The notes: a model not told the origin generated them from the sequence alone. A stretch of 64,000 nucleotides of DNA from Desemzia sp045528445 (GCF_045528445.1 NZ_JBGQQU010000011.1:14029-78028); one strand, 5' to 3'. Counted from the stretch's first letter, positions 1 to 9,188 are shown. A program made the numbers and translations.

Positions 1-890
1 CTCCACCCACTCATTTCAAAGTGATGATGGATAGGTGCCATTTTAAAGATTCGTTTGTTTCTTATTTTTACAGATCCCACTTGCAGAATTACCGAAGTAG
101 TTTCCATAATAAAAATCAATCCTACTAAAAGAAGTGTCCATTCTTGCTTCAACAAAATAGAGACAGCGGCAAGCCCACCTCCTAAAGCTAATGAACCAAC
201 ATCTCCCATAAATATTTTGGCCGGTTTTTTATTAAACAGTAAAAATCCGATTAATCCACCAATAACGGCTAAACAAAAAATCAAGACATCTGTTTGTTGT
301 TGATGGAAGGCAATAATAGCGTAAGTTCCATAAGCTACAATACTGGTTCCTGTTGCCAATCCATCCAAACCATCTGTTAAATTAACGGCATTTGAAAAAC
401 CGACTAGCCAAAAGATAATAAGTAAGCCATAGAACCAGCCTAAATTAACACCGCCTAAACCAGGAAGGGTTAAGTCACTCGGAAATCCCTGTATACGGTA
501 AACAATATAAAATAACAGTCCTCCTGCTACTTGACCAATCAATTTTTGTAATGATGTTAAACCAAGGTTTCTCTTTTTGATCAATTTAATGTAATCATCC
601 AAGAAACCTAGAACTCCATATAAGACAAGAATAAACATCAATAAACCTAAACTAACTGTAAAAACATTTTGCCAAAGACCACTCCAGATCATAGTTACGA
701 TTCCTGAGATGATAAAAACGACTCCGCCCATTGTCGGTGTTCCCGTTTTTACTTCATGCCAAGTCGGTCCTTCTTCTCTAGTAGTTTGTCCTAGTTGTTT
801 GACTCTGAAATACCCGATAACAAACGGCATCAAGATAAGTGTGATTGCAAAACTACTAACTGTTGCAAGCAGCATTTCTTCCCATTGCAT
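1..890 (-). CDS. mraY: Phospho-N-acetylmuramoyl-pentapeptide transferase, 3' end outside window
   Basis: MraY is an integral membrane enzyme that transfers phospho-MurNAc-pentapeptide from UDP to undecaprenyl phosphate, giving lipid I. The frame is open from the ATG at 890 to the window edge, about 296 residues of an expected ~320. It shows the family hallmarks LDDYIK, NLTDGLDGLA, FMGDVGSLALGG and the late MAPIHHHFE motif, so only the last transmembrane part is missing. An AGGAG ribosome binding site lies 8 bases before the ATG. It follows pbp2x by 107 bp in the dcw cluster and is presumably co-transcribed from the mraZ promoter. Identification is certain; the C-terminus is not visible. Confidence 0.97.
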   Translation of the reverse strand, partial: MQWEEMLLATVSSFAITLILMPFVIGYFRVKQLGQTTREEGPTWHEVKTGTPTMGGVVFIISGIVTMIWSGLWQNVFTVSLGLLMFILVLYGVLGFLDDYIKLIKKRNLGLTSLQKLIGQVAGGLLFYIVYRIQGFPSDLTLPGLGGVNLGWFYGLLIIFWLVGFSNAVNLTDGLDGLATGTSIVAYGTYAIIAFHQQQTDVLIFCLAVIGGLIGFLLFNKKPAKIFMGDVGSLALGGGLAAVSILLKQEWTLLLVGLIFIMETTSVILQVGSVKIRNKRIFKMAPIHHHFEMSGW

Positions 891-997
891 AATGATTCGC
901 TCCTAATTTTGCTTTTCATCAGATTGCCTGTCCATCTCTTTGGACAAAGCCCAAGATCATTCTCTTGTTCTCCTTCTGACTTAAAAAACGTGTTTTT

Positions 998-3157
998 TTA
1001 TGGAGATTCTAGTACAATTTCAATTTGACTTTCCTCAGTCAACAAGGCATTCGGTTCTAAACTTTGCTGAGTGACATAACCATCTCCACTAAAAGTAAAC
1101 TCTATCCCTGTGATTTCAGAAACTTTTAATACGTCATTTTTTGACCATCCTGTCATATCTGGCATAGTCATCGCTCCATTGGTTAACAGAATAATGCGCT
1201 GGTCTTCAATAACGGTCTCATCCGCCAAAGGCAATTGCTGTACTATTGTATCACCATTTCCCACTACGGTCACGTTTAATTGCATTTCTTCTAATTTTGT
1301 TAACACGTCGCTTTTGGCTTCACTAGTGACTTTTGGCATGACAATTTGATTCTCTAATCCATTTTGAGCTTCGTCGTCTAAATGCAGGTATTCCAAACCT
1401 CTTTTCATTACAGGTTTAAATATCGAAGCCATAATATCTGTAGTTGTTACAGTTGGGTCATTAACAGTCGGGCGTTCCATAGTAATGTACATGACTAATT
1501 CCGGATCATCTGCCGGAGCCATTCCCACTACTGAATAAAGAAAATTTTTGCCTCCACTATAGTATTTTCCTGTTTCTGCATTGTAAATTTGTGCAGTTCC
1601 GGTTTTAGCTGCAATCTCATATCCATCAATCGCATACTTTTGACCTGTTCCATTTTCGTTGTATACAACTTCTTTTAAATATTCCAACGTTTGATCAGCC
1701 GTTTCTTTTGAAACAGGAGTGCCTACTACTTCCGGCTCTACAATAGTTTCTGCTCCTGTGTTTGGGTCCACGTATTTATCAATGAATTGTGGTTTCATCA
1801 TTTGCCCATCATTCGCGATGGCACTAAATGCTTGCAACATTTGTAAAACCGTTACTGTGAGTCCTTGTCCAAATGCCGTATTAGCTTGATCAATGGCTCG
1901 TTTGTATTTGTTTGAACCTGCATTTTCATTGTATAGTCCGGATTCAGTCGATTTGCCTATTCCAAATGCATCCATGTATTCTTTCCATGTTTCAGCACCC
2001 ATTTGTTGAGCAAGTTTTACAAATGCTACGTTACTAGAACGTGCTAAGCCTTCCAAATAAGTGATTGTTCCCCATCCATTGCGGTTAACATCTCGTATAG
2101 GTATTCCAGACACTTCAATGGAACCCGATTCAAAATAAGCATTTGGGTTAAAGACTCCTTCGTTTATTGCTGCTGCAAGAGTCAATGTCTTTAAGGTAGA
2201 TCCTGGCTCATAAGTATACTCAGCCAGCAAATTCATCCATAGTTCATCGATTCCTTCTTTAGTCGTTCCATTAAAAGAGGGACGCTGAGAAGTTGCAATG
2301 ATTTTACCTGTTTTCGGATTCATCAAAGTAGCCGTCATTGCCACTGGATTGTATTTATCATCTACCTCTGTCATCACACTTTCCAGTAAAACTTGCATTC
2401 GTTTATCCAATGTCAAATAAATGTCTACCCCATCTACAGGATCGATCACTTCTGCTTCTTCATTCGGCAAAGCATATCCAAAACTGTCTTTTTGATACTT
2501 CAACTTGCCATCTGTTCCGGTCAATAAATCATTGTAGGTCTGCTCGACTCCCATAAGACCGACCATTTCTTTTCCAGTTTCCGCTTCTCCATCCTCTGCA
2601 GTAGGCAATTGTGCCACACCAACTAAATGTGAGGAGAATACTCCATTAGGGTATAGACGAGTAGGCGTTTCTGTAAAAAAGATCCCTGGAAGGTCAGCGG
2701 CTTCAATATCACTTTTAATATCATAAGTGAGGTTTTTACCTGCTGTTCCAAATTCAACCTGACTTAGGTCCTGATTCAATTTTTGCAAAATTTCTTCTTC
2801 ACTCATTGATATGTATTGCGACAATGTTTCTGCAGTTTTTTCTTTGTCGACTACATATTGAGGATTTTTTTTGTTGTTTGACCATTCATCGGTTAACACT
2901 GCATACAATGAATAAGAAGTAGCATCCATTGCAACCGGATTCCCTCCTACGTCATAGATGGTACCACGGTTAGCTTCAAGGACACTACTTCTTGTATATA
3001 AATTATTCACATTCGTCTCTAAGTTTTCCCCGTTGACTTCCCCTTTAACCATAATATAAGAAAAACGGCCAGCAAATATAGCGTAGATCACTATACAGGC
3101 AAAAAATAAGAGAATAGAGATCAGCTTTCTATTTTTTAAAGGATTTCTTTTTTTCAT
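998..3157 (-). CDS. pbpX: Class B penicillin-binding protein 2X (transpeptidase, PASTA domains)
   Basis: This is the division-specific D,D-transpeptidase that cross-links septal peptidoglycan with FtsW. The 719-residue protein has a short cytoplasmic start and one signal-anchor helix (about residues 11-31). A PBP dimerisation domain follows, then the transpeptidase domain with active-site STLK (Ser320), SSN (374-376) and KTGTAQ (518-523). Two PASTA domains fill about residues 605-719. The PASTA domains separate it from FtsI/PBP3-type proteins and match the PBP2x/PbpB group. Its start overlaps the end of ftsL by 4 bases, which points to translational coupling. Confidence 0.96.
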   Translation of the reverse strand: MKKRNPLKNRKLISILLFFACIVIYAIFAGRFSYIMVKGEVNGENLETNVNNLYTRSSVLEANRGTIYDVGGNPVAMDATSYSLYAVLTDEWSNNKKNPQYVVDKEKTAETLSQYISMSEEEILQKLNQDLSQVEFGTAGKNLTYDIKSDIEAADLPGIFFTETPTRLYPNGVFSSHLVGVAQLPTAEDGEAETGKEMVGLMGVEQTYNDLLTGTDGKLKYQKDSFGYALPNEEAEVIDPVDGVDIYLTLDKRMQVLLESVMTEVDDKYNPVAMTATLMNPKTGKIIATSQRPSFNGTTKEGIDELWMNLLAEYTYEPGSTLKTLTLAAAINEGVFNPNAYFESGSIEVSGIPIRDVNRNGWGTITYLEGLARSSNVAFVKLAQQMGAETWKEYMDAFGIGKSTESGLYNENAGSNKYKRAIDQANTAFGQGLTVTVLQMLQAFSAIANDGQMMKPQFIDKYVDPNTGAETIVEPEVVGTPVSKETADQTLEYLKEVVYNENGTGQKYAIDGYEIAAKTGTAQIYNAETGKYYSGGKNFLYSVVGMAPADDPELVMYITMERPTVNDPTVTTTDIMASIFKPVMKRGLEYLHLDDEAQNGLENQIVMPKVTSEAKSDVLTKLEEMQLNVTVVGNGDTIVQQLPLADETVIEDQRIILLTNGAMTMPDMTGWSKNDVLKVSEITGIEFTFSGDGYVTQQSLEPNALLTEESQIEIVLESP

Positions 3158-3543
3158 TTCGAGACATTCCTTACATTTTCTTCATTCATTTCTAATCCAT
3201 GTGCTCTAGCAATTTCATATACCCGATCGTAACGAGACAATTCTTGAACTTCTTGTTCTAGATTAGTATTCACAATAGCGATTTCTTCGATTTCTCGATT
3301 AGTATCTTGAACTTCTCGGTTCGAGGTTGCCACCATAATTTCTAGTGAAACACAGGCCACACCCAAAGAAAAAATGATTATACTCGCTACTGTAATAAGA
3401 AGTTTTTCAACTTTTGAAAGTTTTTGTTTCTTAGGTTCAGGTGTATAAGCAGGTCGTTGCTGCGGTCTTTGAGGGTATACTTGTGGTGCTTGTTCAGGCA
3501 TCACACTATGTAAGTCTCTAGCTAAATTATTCTCTAATGCCAT
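3154..3543 (-). CDS. ftsL: Cell division protein FtsL
   Basis: FtsL is a bitopic division protein that works with DivIB and DivIC at the septum. The 129-residue product has a basic, proline-rich cytoplasmic tail of about 50 residues. One hydrophobic helix follows (about residues 48-68, LLITVASIIIFSLGV), then an extracellular heptad-like coiled coil rich in Glu, Val and Asn. Sequence conservation in FtsL is low, so the call rests on size, topology and position between rsmH and pbp2x, which is invariant in Lactobacillales. It overlaps pbp2x by 4 bases. Confidence 0.92.
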   Translation of the reverse strand: MALENNLARDLHSVMPEQAPQVYPQRPQQRPAYTPEPKKQKLSKVEKLLITVASIIIFSLGVACVSLEIMVATSNREVQDTNREIEEIAIVNTNLEQEVQELSRYDRVYEIARAHGLEMNEENVRNVSK

Positions 3544-3576
3544 TAAGATACTTCCTTTCTTCTGAATTCTACAGGG

Positions 3577-4536
3577 TTATTTTTTGCTTTTCACTTGTTT
3601 TTCAGCGATTCTCAATTTTGCGCTTCTCGCTCGATTATTTTGTTCCAGTTCTTCTTCACTAGGCAAAATAGGTTTGCGGGTAATGATTTTTAGTTCAGGC
3701 ATGTACTCAGTGGGTAATACTGGCAGTCCTGGAGGCAATTCAGGGCCTCTGGCACGATCTTTGTATATTGATTGGACGATTCGGTCCTCTAAAGAATGAA
3801 ACGTGATCACGCTGATTCTCCCTTTGACAGTTAACAAATCGATAGCTTTTTCCAACGATTCCTCTACCGCTGACAATTCATCATTTACAGCAATCCGTAT
3901 AGCTTGGAAAGTCCTTTTAGCTGGGTGTCCGCCTTTTCTTCTGGCTGGAGCAGGAATTCCCTCTTTAATCAACTCTACTAATTCTCCAGTTGTTTCAATA
4001 GGAGCAATCTCTCGCGCTTTTTCAATTTTTCTGGCGATTTGTTTAGAAAATTTTTCTTCTCCGTAACGATAAAAGATTTTGACTAATTTTTCATAAGGCC
4101 ATTCATTGACAACAATACGAGCTGTCAGTAGTGAATCAGTATCCATTCTCATATCTAAGGGTGCATCTTGATGGTAACTAAATCCACGCTCAGCTTGATC
4201 TAATTGTGGAGAAGAAACTCCTAGGTCGTATAAAATACCATCTACAGCATCAACATTTCGTTCATTCAACTCTTCTGTGATATTTCGGAAATTCGATTTG
4301 ATAAAAGTGACCATTCCCTTTTCAATATATCCAGCAAGCTTTTCTTTTGCATTTGCGATAGCTGTTTCATCTTGATCAAATGCATATAAGTGACCATTTT
4401 CATTTAATTGGGACAACAAATATTCACTATGTCCCGCTCCTCCAAGTGTGCAATCTACATAAATTCCATCAGGAGAAATAGATAATCCATCTACTGTCTC
4501 ATGCAGTAAGACTGTTTCGTGTTTAAATTCAGGCAT
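3577..4536 (-). CDS. rsmH: 16S rRNA (cytosine1402-N4)-methyltransferase
   Basis: RsmH (MraW) uses SAM to methylate N4 of C1402 in the P site of 16S rRNA. The protein begins MPEFKHETVLLHETV and carries the SAM-binding CTLGGAGHS (about residue 30) and the family motif AVNDEL near the middle. The ATG at 4536 is chosen because GGGAG lies 6 bases upstream; the adjacent upstream TTG (4539) would also be in frame but is a poorer start. It gives 319 residues, normal for the family. It lies between mraZ (29-bp gap) and ftsL (33-bp gap). Confidence 0.96.
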   Translation of the reverse strand: MPEFKHETVLLHETVDGLSISPDGIYVDCTLGGAGHSEYLLSQLNENGHLYAFDQDETAIANAKEKLAGYIEKGMVTFIKSNFRNITEELNERNVDAVDGILYDLGVSSPQLDQAERGFSYHQDAPLDMRMDTDSLLTARIVVNEWPYEKLVKIFYRYGEEKFSKQIARKIEKAREIAPIETTGELVELIKEGIPAPARRKGGHPAKRTFQAIRIAVNDELSAVEESLEKAIDLLTVKGRISVITFHSLEDRIVQSIYKDRARGPELPPGLPVLPTEYMPELKIITRKPILPSEEELEQNNRARSAKLRIAEKQVKSKK

Positions 4537-4565
4537 CAATATCTCCCTTTCATCTTCTCGAGTAG

Positions 4566-4997
4566 TTAAAACCCAAAATCGATCATATTTTCAGCGATGT
4601 CTTCATAAGATTCTTCTGCTTCCAAAGCATATTCAGACCATCTTTCATTGCTCCAAATTTCAATGCGCTCAGAAACTCCAATGACATGACATTCTTTGTC
4701 TAATTTTGCATATTGTCGTAAATTTTGAGGAATGTTGATTCTTCCTTGCTTGTCTAATTCACATTCCGTTGCTGCTGAATAAAAGAAACGTGTAAACTGC
4801 CGAGCATCTTTTTTAGCCAACGGCAATTGCTTCAGTTTTTCTTCTAAATCAGACCATTCTTCTTGCGGGTATCCAAATAAACAGCCATCTAAACCACGAG
4901 TAATAATAAATTTCTCGCCTAAATCTTCTCTAAATTTAGCGGGCATAATCAAACGGCCTTTTGCGTCGATATTATGCTGGTATTCACCGATAAGCAT
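4566..4997 (-). CDS. mraZ: Transcriptional regulator MraZ
   Basis: MraZ is an AbrB-fold, ring-forming DNA-binding protein that represses or tunes its own dcw operon. The protein starts MLIGEYQHNIDAKGR, the standard family start, and has two MraZ/SpoVT-AbrB repeats, the second containing ELDKQGRINIPQNLR. An in-frame upstream GTG/ATG at 5012-5018 would add seven residues, but the ATG at 4997 fits family alignments and has an AGGGGTG ribosome binding site. The length is 143 residues. It is the first gene of the cluster, and periodic GTGG boxes lie just upstream (5037-5066). Confidence 0.95.
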   Translation of the reverse strand: MLIGEYQHNIDAKGRLIMPAKFREDLGEKFIITRGLDGCLFGYPQEEWSDLEEKLKQLPLAKKDARQFTRFFYSAATECELDKQGRINIPQNLRQYAKLDKECHVIGVSERIEIWSNERWSEYALEAEESYEDIAENMIDFGF

Positions 4998-5321
4998 GTT
5001 TACTGTCACCCCTATCATTTTTATTTAAATTCAGTCTACCACAATCCCCCACTTTCCACCACCACAATCCAAAAAAATTCTCAACTTTTTCCGAACCTTA
5101 TATAACGCTTCCATTACTGACATTACATTAAGATCAGAAATATATCACGAGATTTCTTTTGTCTCATTTTAGTTACTTCCGTTGAAATTTTTTATACATT
5201 TAAGAAAAAGAGGCTTTTTTTGCAATTAATGGTACGAAGTGGAGATTCTTTATAGATAGTAGTTAAACTATTTCTTCCATACTGTAATAGCTTTATAATA
5301 GGCTCTTCAGATAAAAAACGG
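4998..5321. other. Upstream region of mraZ, no gene
   Basis: Apart from the GTGG boxes next to mraZ, this stretch is A/T-rich and holds no open frame with a ribosome binding site. The next feature to the right is repeat element A, and then the terminator of the DUF3397 gene. The dcw promoter must lie in or just right of this stretch, but I could not place it with confidence. Confidence 0.6.
5037..5066 (-). promoter_or_regulatory. Putative MraZ-binding boxes
   Basis: On the minus strand, about 40-70 bases before the mraZ start, GTGG occurs three times at an exact 10-bp period, with two extra overlapping copies. MraZ proteins are known to bind short G-rich direct repeats spaced one helical turn apart (TGGGN in E. 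coli, AAAGTGK in mollicutes). Autoregulation of the dcw operon through these boxes is therefore likely. I could not assign a convincing -35/-10 pair beside them. Confidence 0.55.
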
Positions 5322-5647
5322 TTCTACATCATTTGACGTTGGTAAGTGAAAAAAAATTAATTCCAAACCTTTAAAAAACTCATTCCTAGAAATTTTTAGA
5401 GGAATATGGGGTTGCTTATAGTCATGAAAGAGGATGCAATGGGAATTCCTTAACGTTAGCCTTTAGCCGTTACGCTAAGTTTGTTCTGCGCTGCGCATAC
5501 CATATCCGTACGTCGCTAACGCTCTAACGGCTACGGTAACGCTCGCAAGCCTTGAGACCCGGTTTTCGGCTCAAGCGTTCCCATGGCTCTCCATAAGCAA
5601 CCCCGTAGGCCGGAGAAAATTTCTTTATCAACGCTAGAAGATGAAGA
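5322..5647 (+). mobile_element. Structured repeat element, copy A (MITE-like)
   Basis: This is a 326-bp non-coding element, written in the orientation used to compare copies. Its ends (5322-5345 and 5625-5647) are degenerate inverted repeats with core TTAYCAACG, matching at about 17 of 23 positions. Inside, GGGGTTGCTTAT (from 5408) and ATAAGCAACCCC (to 5604) form a perfect 12-bp inverted repeat. The GC-richer centre holds further hairpins, including CTTGAG/CTCAAG at about 5550-5575. Both ends are closely similar to the ends of the element at 60488-61485, and a minimal copy lies at 54267-54328. It ends 3 bp from the terminator at 5651. I see no coding capacity. Confidence 0.75.
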
Positions 5648-5650
5648 CCC

Positions 5651-5687
5651 AAAAAAAACAGAGCAGTGAGTTTATCTCACTGCTCTG
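5651..5687 (-). terminator. Terminator after DUF3397 gene
   Basis: A near-perfect 12-bp stem (CAGAGCAGTGAG with its complement, 5-base loop) is followed on the minus strand by eight T residues. It ends the rpmF/DUF3397 transcription unit before the dcw cluster. Confidence 0.9.
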
Positions 5688-5748
5688 CTTAAATTCTTTT
5701 ATGAAGTCTGCAACTTTTCCCACACTCATCCCCTGATGCATTACTCTT

Positions 5749-6123
5749 TTAAAGAGAAATAACGATAGTAGTGGCTGCTAATCCGTAATATGTAATCATT
5801 GAACTGATGAAAACAAAACGCCACCAGCTTTTGAAGAATTTATAATACAGAATTTCCCCTTTTTTTACGGCTAAATACAGTAATAGTATAATGGCGAGAG
5901 TAAATATAAAAATAAGGAAATATGGGAAAAGCGACATCCCAAATGTTAAAGAACTGATGATATGGATTCCTACAATTAAATAAGGTACCAACAAGTCTGC
6001 CATTTTAACGGTTAACTGCTGCTTCATGAAGTGATGGTTAATTTTCTTATTGAAAAGCACAAATAATATTATTGGCAATAACAACAACACTATGTACATT
6101 GCAACATTAGAATCCATCCACAT
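5749..6123 (-). CDS. DUF3397 family membrane protein
   Basis: This is a 124-residue hydrophobic protein with about four transmembrane helices (roughly residues 9-25, 42-62, 65-85 and 100-122), separated by short basic loops. The size, the position just upstream of mraZ in the direction of transcription and the HHFMKQQLTVKMADLLVPYLIVG-like central region fit the DUF3397 family found at this spot in many Lactobacillales and Bacillales. Its function is unknown. A GGGGGA ribosome binding site lies 7 bases before the ATG. It sits between the terminators at 6216 and 5651, so it is probably transcribed alone or by read-through from rpmF. Confidence 0.7.
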   Translation of the reverse strand: MWMDSNVAMYIVLLLLPIILFVLFNKKINHHFMKQQLTVKMADLLVPYLIVGIHIISSLTFGMSLFPYFLIFIFTLAIILLLYLAVKKGEILYYKFFKSWWRFVFISSMITYYGLAATTIVISL

Positions 6124-6215
6124 TTTCTTGTCCCCCGTCCGTTCTTGATCGTTTCTCTATTAAATTGTACAACATTTTCAACTTAATTACTCTAACAATT
6201 TGACAACAAAATAGC

Positions 6216-6255
6216 AAAAAAAATAACCTTAAGAGATATTCTCAAGGTTATTTTT
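6216..6255 (-). terminator. Terminator after rpmF
   Basis: A stem of AAATAACCTT with its complement and a 12-base loop is followed by a run of T on the minus strand, 33 bp after the rpmF stop codon. It closes the yqeG-to-rpmF block. Confidence 0.85.
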
Positions 6256-6287
6256 CATTTATCCATTGAATCGACTATTCAATTCGA

Positions 6288-6467
6288 TTAAGCTTCTTTA
6301 GATGCTACCTCTTTTCCATCATAGAAACCGCATGATGCACATACGTGATGGCTTTTTTTCAATTCCCCACAGTTAGGGCAAGCGTTCATACCTGGTACTT
6401 CTAATTTAAAGTGAGTACGACGTCTATTTTTCTTAGCTTTTGATGTTCTTCTTGCTGGTACTGCCAT
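6288..6467 (-). CDS. rpmF: 50S ribosomal protein L32
   Basis: L32 is a small zinc-ribbon protein of the large ribosomal subunit. The 59-residue product begins MAVPARRTSKAKKNRRR and carries two CxxC pairs (CPNC and CASC), so it is the zinc-binding form. The longer frame that starts at 6497 is rejected because a perfect AAGGAGGTG ribosome binding site lies just before the ATG at 6467. It is the last gene of the long block running from yqeG, immediately after the DUF177 gene, an arrangement conserved from E. coli to Bacillus. Confidence 0.97.
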   Translation of the reverse strand: MAVPARRTSKAKKNRRRTHFKLEVPGMNACPNCGELKKSHHVCASCGFYDGKEVASKEA

Positions 6468-6520
6468 TCTATACACCTCCTTAAACAATTGTTTCATTTT
6501 CTATTTAACCTAGAAACAAG

Positions 6521-7096
6521 TTAGTCTTCTTCTTGATTACCGGATTCTTCTTGGTTAAAAAAATCTTTCAGACCTGCAAAACGCGGATCTATTGTTTCTT
6601 CAGATTTTTTTTCTTCTGAATAATAGTAATCTTCTTCTGAAATTACCGTCCAATTATTTCCGCTTGGCATATTATGAGCTTTCTCTTCTTCTTCAGTAAA
6701 AACTTGTAAAGGAAGATTAAGCAAAATCGTGTCTTCGATACTCTCTGACAAGTCGATCCAGTCATGCTCCAAATAGATCACAACATTCTCTTCATCAACA
6801 GGTTTTTCATAAGAATCCGATTTTGGAATATAAACTTCATCTATCACAAAATCCATCGGAAATAATACAGGTTCTAGTGATCTTGCAGAAGGAAGTGTTA
6901 ATTTCAATGAAACATTCATATGAAGAATTAATTCATCATCATTAACAGTTAAGATTCCATCTAAATGAATGGGTGAAACGTCTAATATTTCTTCTTCTCT
7001 TTTTACTAAAGATTCTTTCAAATCTACGTTGTCAGAAAAGACGAATGGCTCATTTAGATATCGTTTTAATTCGTTTAGTGACCACTTCATTTTCAT
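6521..7096 (-). CDS. YceD/DUF177 family protein
   Basis: This acidic 191-residue protein of the YceD (DUF177) family is linked genetically to 23S rRNA accumulation in other organisms; its biochemistry is not established here. The start at 7096 (MKMKWSLNEL) is chosen because AGGAG lies 8 bases upstream and the family begins with a similar MKW motif. The upstream extension to 7153 has no ribosome binding site. The C-terminal third contains the conserved DPRFAGLKDFF segment before a Glu-rich tail. It precedes rpmF by 53 bp, the usual yceD-rpmF pairing. Confidence 0.88.
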   Translation of the reverse strand: MKMKWSLNELKRYLNEPFVFSDNVDLKESLVKREEEILDVSPIHLDGILTVNDDELILHMNVSLKLTLPSARSLEPVLFPMDFVIDEVYIPKSDSYEKPVDEENVVIYLEHDWIDLSESIEDTILLNLPLQVFTEEEEKAHNMPSGNNWTVISEEDYYYSEEKKSEETIDPRFAGLKDFFNQEESGNQEED

Positions 7097-7205
7097 TTTT
7101 TTCACTCCTAAAGCAACAAAATTTATTATACTAGTGAAAAAATCCTTTGTCAAGATATTTTACCTTACACCTAAAAGTTATTTTCAGCTTATTTAAAGCA
7201 TCTTT

Positions 7206-8402
7206 TCACTTCTTTTTTTGCAACGGTGAACGATTAAAGTCTTGGTCATCTTGATTTTGTTTCACTGCCAATTGATACACTTTACCTGCTAGAATATCCA
7301 TTTCCCATAAAGAGTTGTTTTTTTGATTCAAACGACTAATGATCGGTAAAGGAACTTCTTTTTTCACTTCACTTAAATAGCGTTGCCCTTTTTCTGTAAA
7401 TCCTAACACACGAATAGCCTTCGGACTTCGTAAAGCTTCTTGCATGTCTGTTTTTTTCAATTGCAGCAACACATAGATAAACAATCGTTGCAGGCGCACC
7501 CACGGGTATCGTTTTGTCTTTACCAATTCAATAAAGTGTTCAAAGGAATCGGCTTCAATTGCTTTTTGTTTCAATCGATGCTCAATACCTTCGTTCATTT
7601 GGTAAATTTCTCTTAGTTGCTCTTCTGACTGAAGGATCAGTTGATAATTTAAAAAGGGCCAAAATTTTTCCCAATTAGCAAAATCACTTTGTTGAAGGCT
7701 ATCTAACGTTGCCGGCGGGACAGCTGTTTGAATAGCTGCTAATTTCTCAGAACCTTCAGCAGCTTTCAACAATACTTTTCGCAATGCCGTAGCACTTTGA
7801 AAGGGTGTATCCCCCAATTTTTCATCATGATATCCAGATCCAACACGTTTGACTGGATATAGGGTCATGGGCTTAGGATAGCGACTGTTTTCTTTCGCGT
7901 AAGCTAATCCTAAGATAGTATTCGGGGCTCCAACATTGAGTTCGTTACCTGGTATAACAGCTCTCACTGCTTGCTGCATTTGAGCCGCATAAGTCTCGCC
8001 ATTATTCTTCAGCTGCCTGAACTTAGCTTCGATCTCTTTTTCATGGCGATCCCAGTTTTCAGTAAATAGCTGAAATTTCTCTCCGGTACCACTTTCAGTA
8101 CCAAACGAGAGAGAATCACACTGCAGCGCTTGAAGAAGAGAAACACCGCCTTTAGCGAAATAATCAGCTGGTTGGACACTAAATGCTACCGGCAACTCAA
8201 TGACCAGATCTGCTCCGGAAGACAACGCCATGTCTGCACGGTGCCATTTATCTACTATTGCGGGTTCTCCACGCTGTAAAAAATTTCCACTCATGACAAC
8301 GATGATCACTTCAGCCGAAGTCTGTTTTTTAGCCTCTTGTATTTGATACCGATGTCCATTATGGAAAGGATTGTATTCGGCGATAATTCCGCAACTTTTC
8401 AT
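7206..8402 (-). CDS. tmcAL: tRNA(Met) cytidine acetate ligase TmcAL (YlbM)
   Basis: TmcAL activates acetate with ATP and makes N4-acetylcytidine at wobble position 34 of elongator tRNA-Met. The 398-residue protein begins GIIAEYNPFHNGH, with the nucleotidyltransferase HxGH motif (HNGH), and has the GNFLQRGEP segment near residue 40. It is normal in length. An AAGGGTGG ribosome binding site precedes the ATG. It lies 42 bp after the methyltransferase gene in the same block, as ylbM homologues often do. Some databases call the family nucleotidyltransferase DUF795. Confidence 0.93.
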   Translation of the reverse strand: MKSCGIIAEYNPFHNGHRYQIQEAKKQTSAEVIIVVMSGNFLQRGEPAIVDKWHRADMALSSGADLVIELPVAFSVQPADYFAKGGVSLLQALQCDSLSFGTESGTGEKFQLFTENWDRHEKEIEAKFRQLKNNGETYAAQMQQAVRAVIPGNELNVGAPNTILGLAYAKENSRYPKPMTLYPVKRVGSGYHDEKLGDTPFQSATALRKVLLKAAEGSEKLAAIQTAVPPATLDSLQQSDFANWEKFWPFLNYQLILQSEEQLREIYQMNEGIEHRLKQKAIEADSFEHFIELVKTKRYPWVRLQRLFIYVLLQLKKTDMQEALRSPKAIRVLGFTEKGQRYLSEVKKEVPLPIISRLNQKNNSLWEMDILAGKVYQLAVKQNQDDQDFNRSPLQKKK

Positions 8403-8444
8403 AGTTGGTCCACCCTTCTCATTTCATTCAGCAAAAATGAAACC

Positions 8445-9188
8445 CTATTTTGTTTCTTTGCGGCAAACGAAAAACCAGCGTGTTGAATCATTAAGTATCT
8501 TTCCTTTTCCATAATCTGCAGAGACTTCAACTGAAGTAAAACCGGCCTTTTTCAACATTGAAAGATACTGTTTGATTGGATAAGTTCGTTCTTTATGGGT
8601 CTCATCAAAACGCTCGTATAAATCGATCTCCTCTTGGTAAACAAAAAATGTTAAATCGTGTTCAATGGAATGCGAAAATTCTCCTACATAACTTTTCCAT
8701 AAAAAACTGATTTCTTCGGTCTGATCGTTAAACGTATAGCCGGGAAAAATTTCATCGATCTGATGAATAGAATGTACGTCAAACAGGAACACGCCATCTT
8801 CTGTCAAATGTTGGGAGATTTCTTCAAATGTTTTTTGAACAGCTTCTGCATCTGGCAGATAGCAGAGCGAATCGCAATAACATGTCACAGCATCAAACTG
8901 TTCTACCACGCTTAAATCCAACATATTGCCAATGATAAAAGGAATCGCCATGTCTACTTCTTCAGCTCGCTCTTTTGCAAGAGCGATCATTTCAGAAGAC
9001 AGATCCAATCCAGTAACCTGATAGCCTTCTTGTTTCATTTTAATGGCTAAATGACCTGCTCCGCAAGCCAGATCCAATACATTTTCGTGTGTATCAGATA
9101 GGTTTTTTTTCGTGAAATCAATCCATAAATCGTATAGCTCTTCATCCATTAAATCATCATAGACTTGAGCGAAAATATTGTAACTCAT
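8445..9188 (-). CDS. Class I SAM-dependent methyltransferase, substrate unknown
   Basis: This 247-residue protein shows the Rossmann methyltransferase signature VLDLACGAGHLAIKM at about residues 38-52, followed by VTGLDLSSEMIALAKERA. It begins MSYNIFAQVYDDLMDE, typical of the methyltransferase that follows rsfS in lactic acid bacteria. The start at 9188 overlaps the rsfS stop as ATGA, which indicates coupled translation. The 42-codon upstream extension lies inside rsfS and is rejected. The substrate is not known; tRNA or rRNA is a reasonable guess from its neighbours, but nothing in the sequence proves it. Confidence 0.88.
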   Translation of the reverse strand: MSYNIFAQVYDDLMDEELYDLWIDFTKKNLSDTHENVLDLACGAGHLAIKMKQEGYQVTGLDLSSEMIALAKERAEEVDMAIPFIIGNMLDLSVVEQFDAVTCYCDSLCYLPDAEAVQKTFEEISQHLTEDGVFLFDVHSIHQIDEIFPGYTFNDQTEEISFLWKSYVGEFSHSIEHDLTFFVYQEEIDLYERFDETHKERTYPIKQYLSMLKKAGFTSVEVSADYGKGKILNDSTRWFFVCRKETK

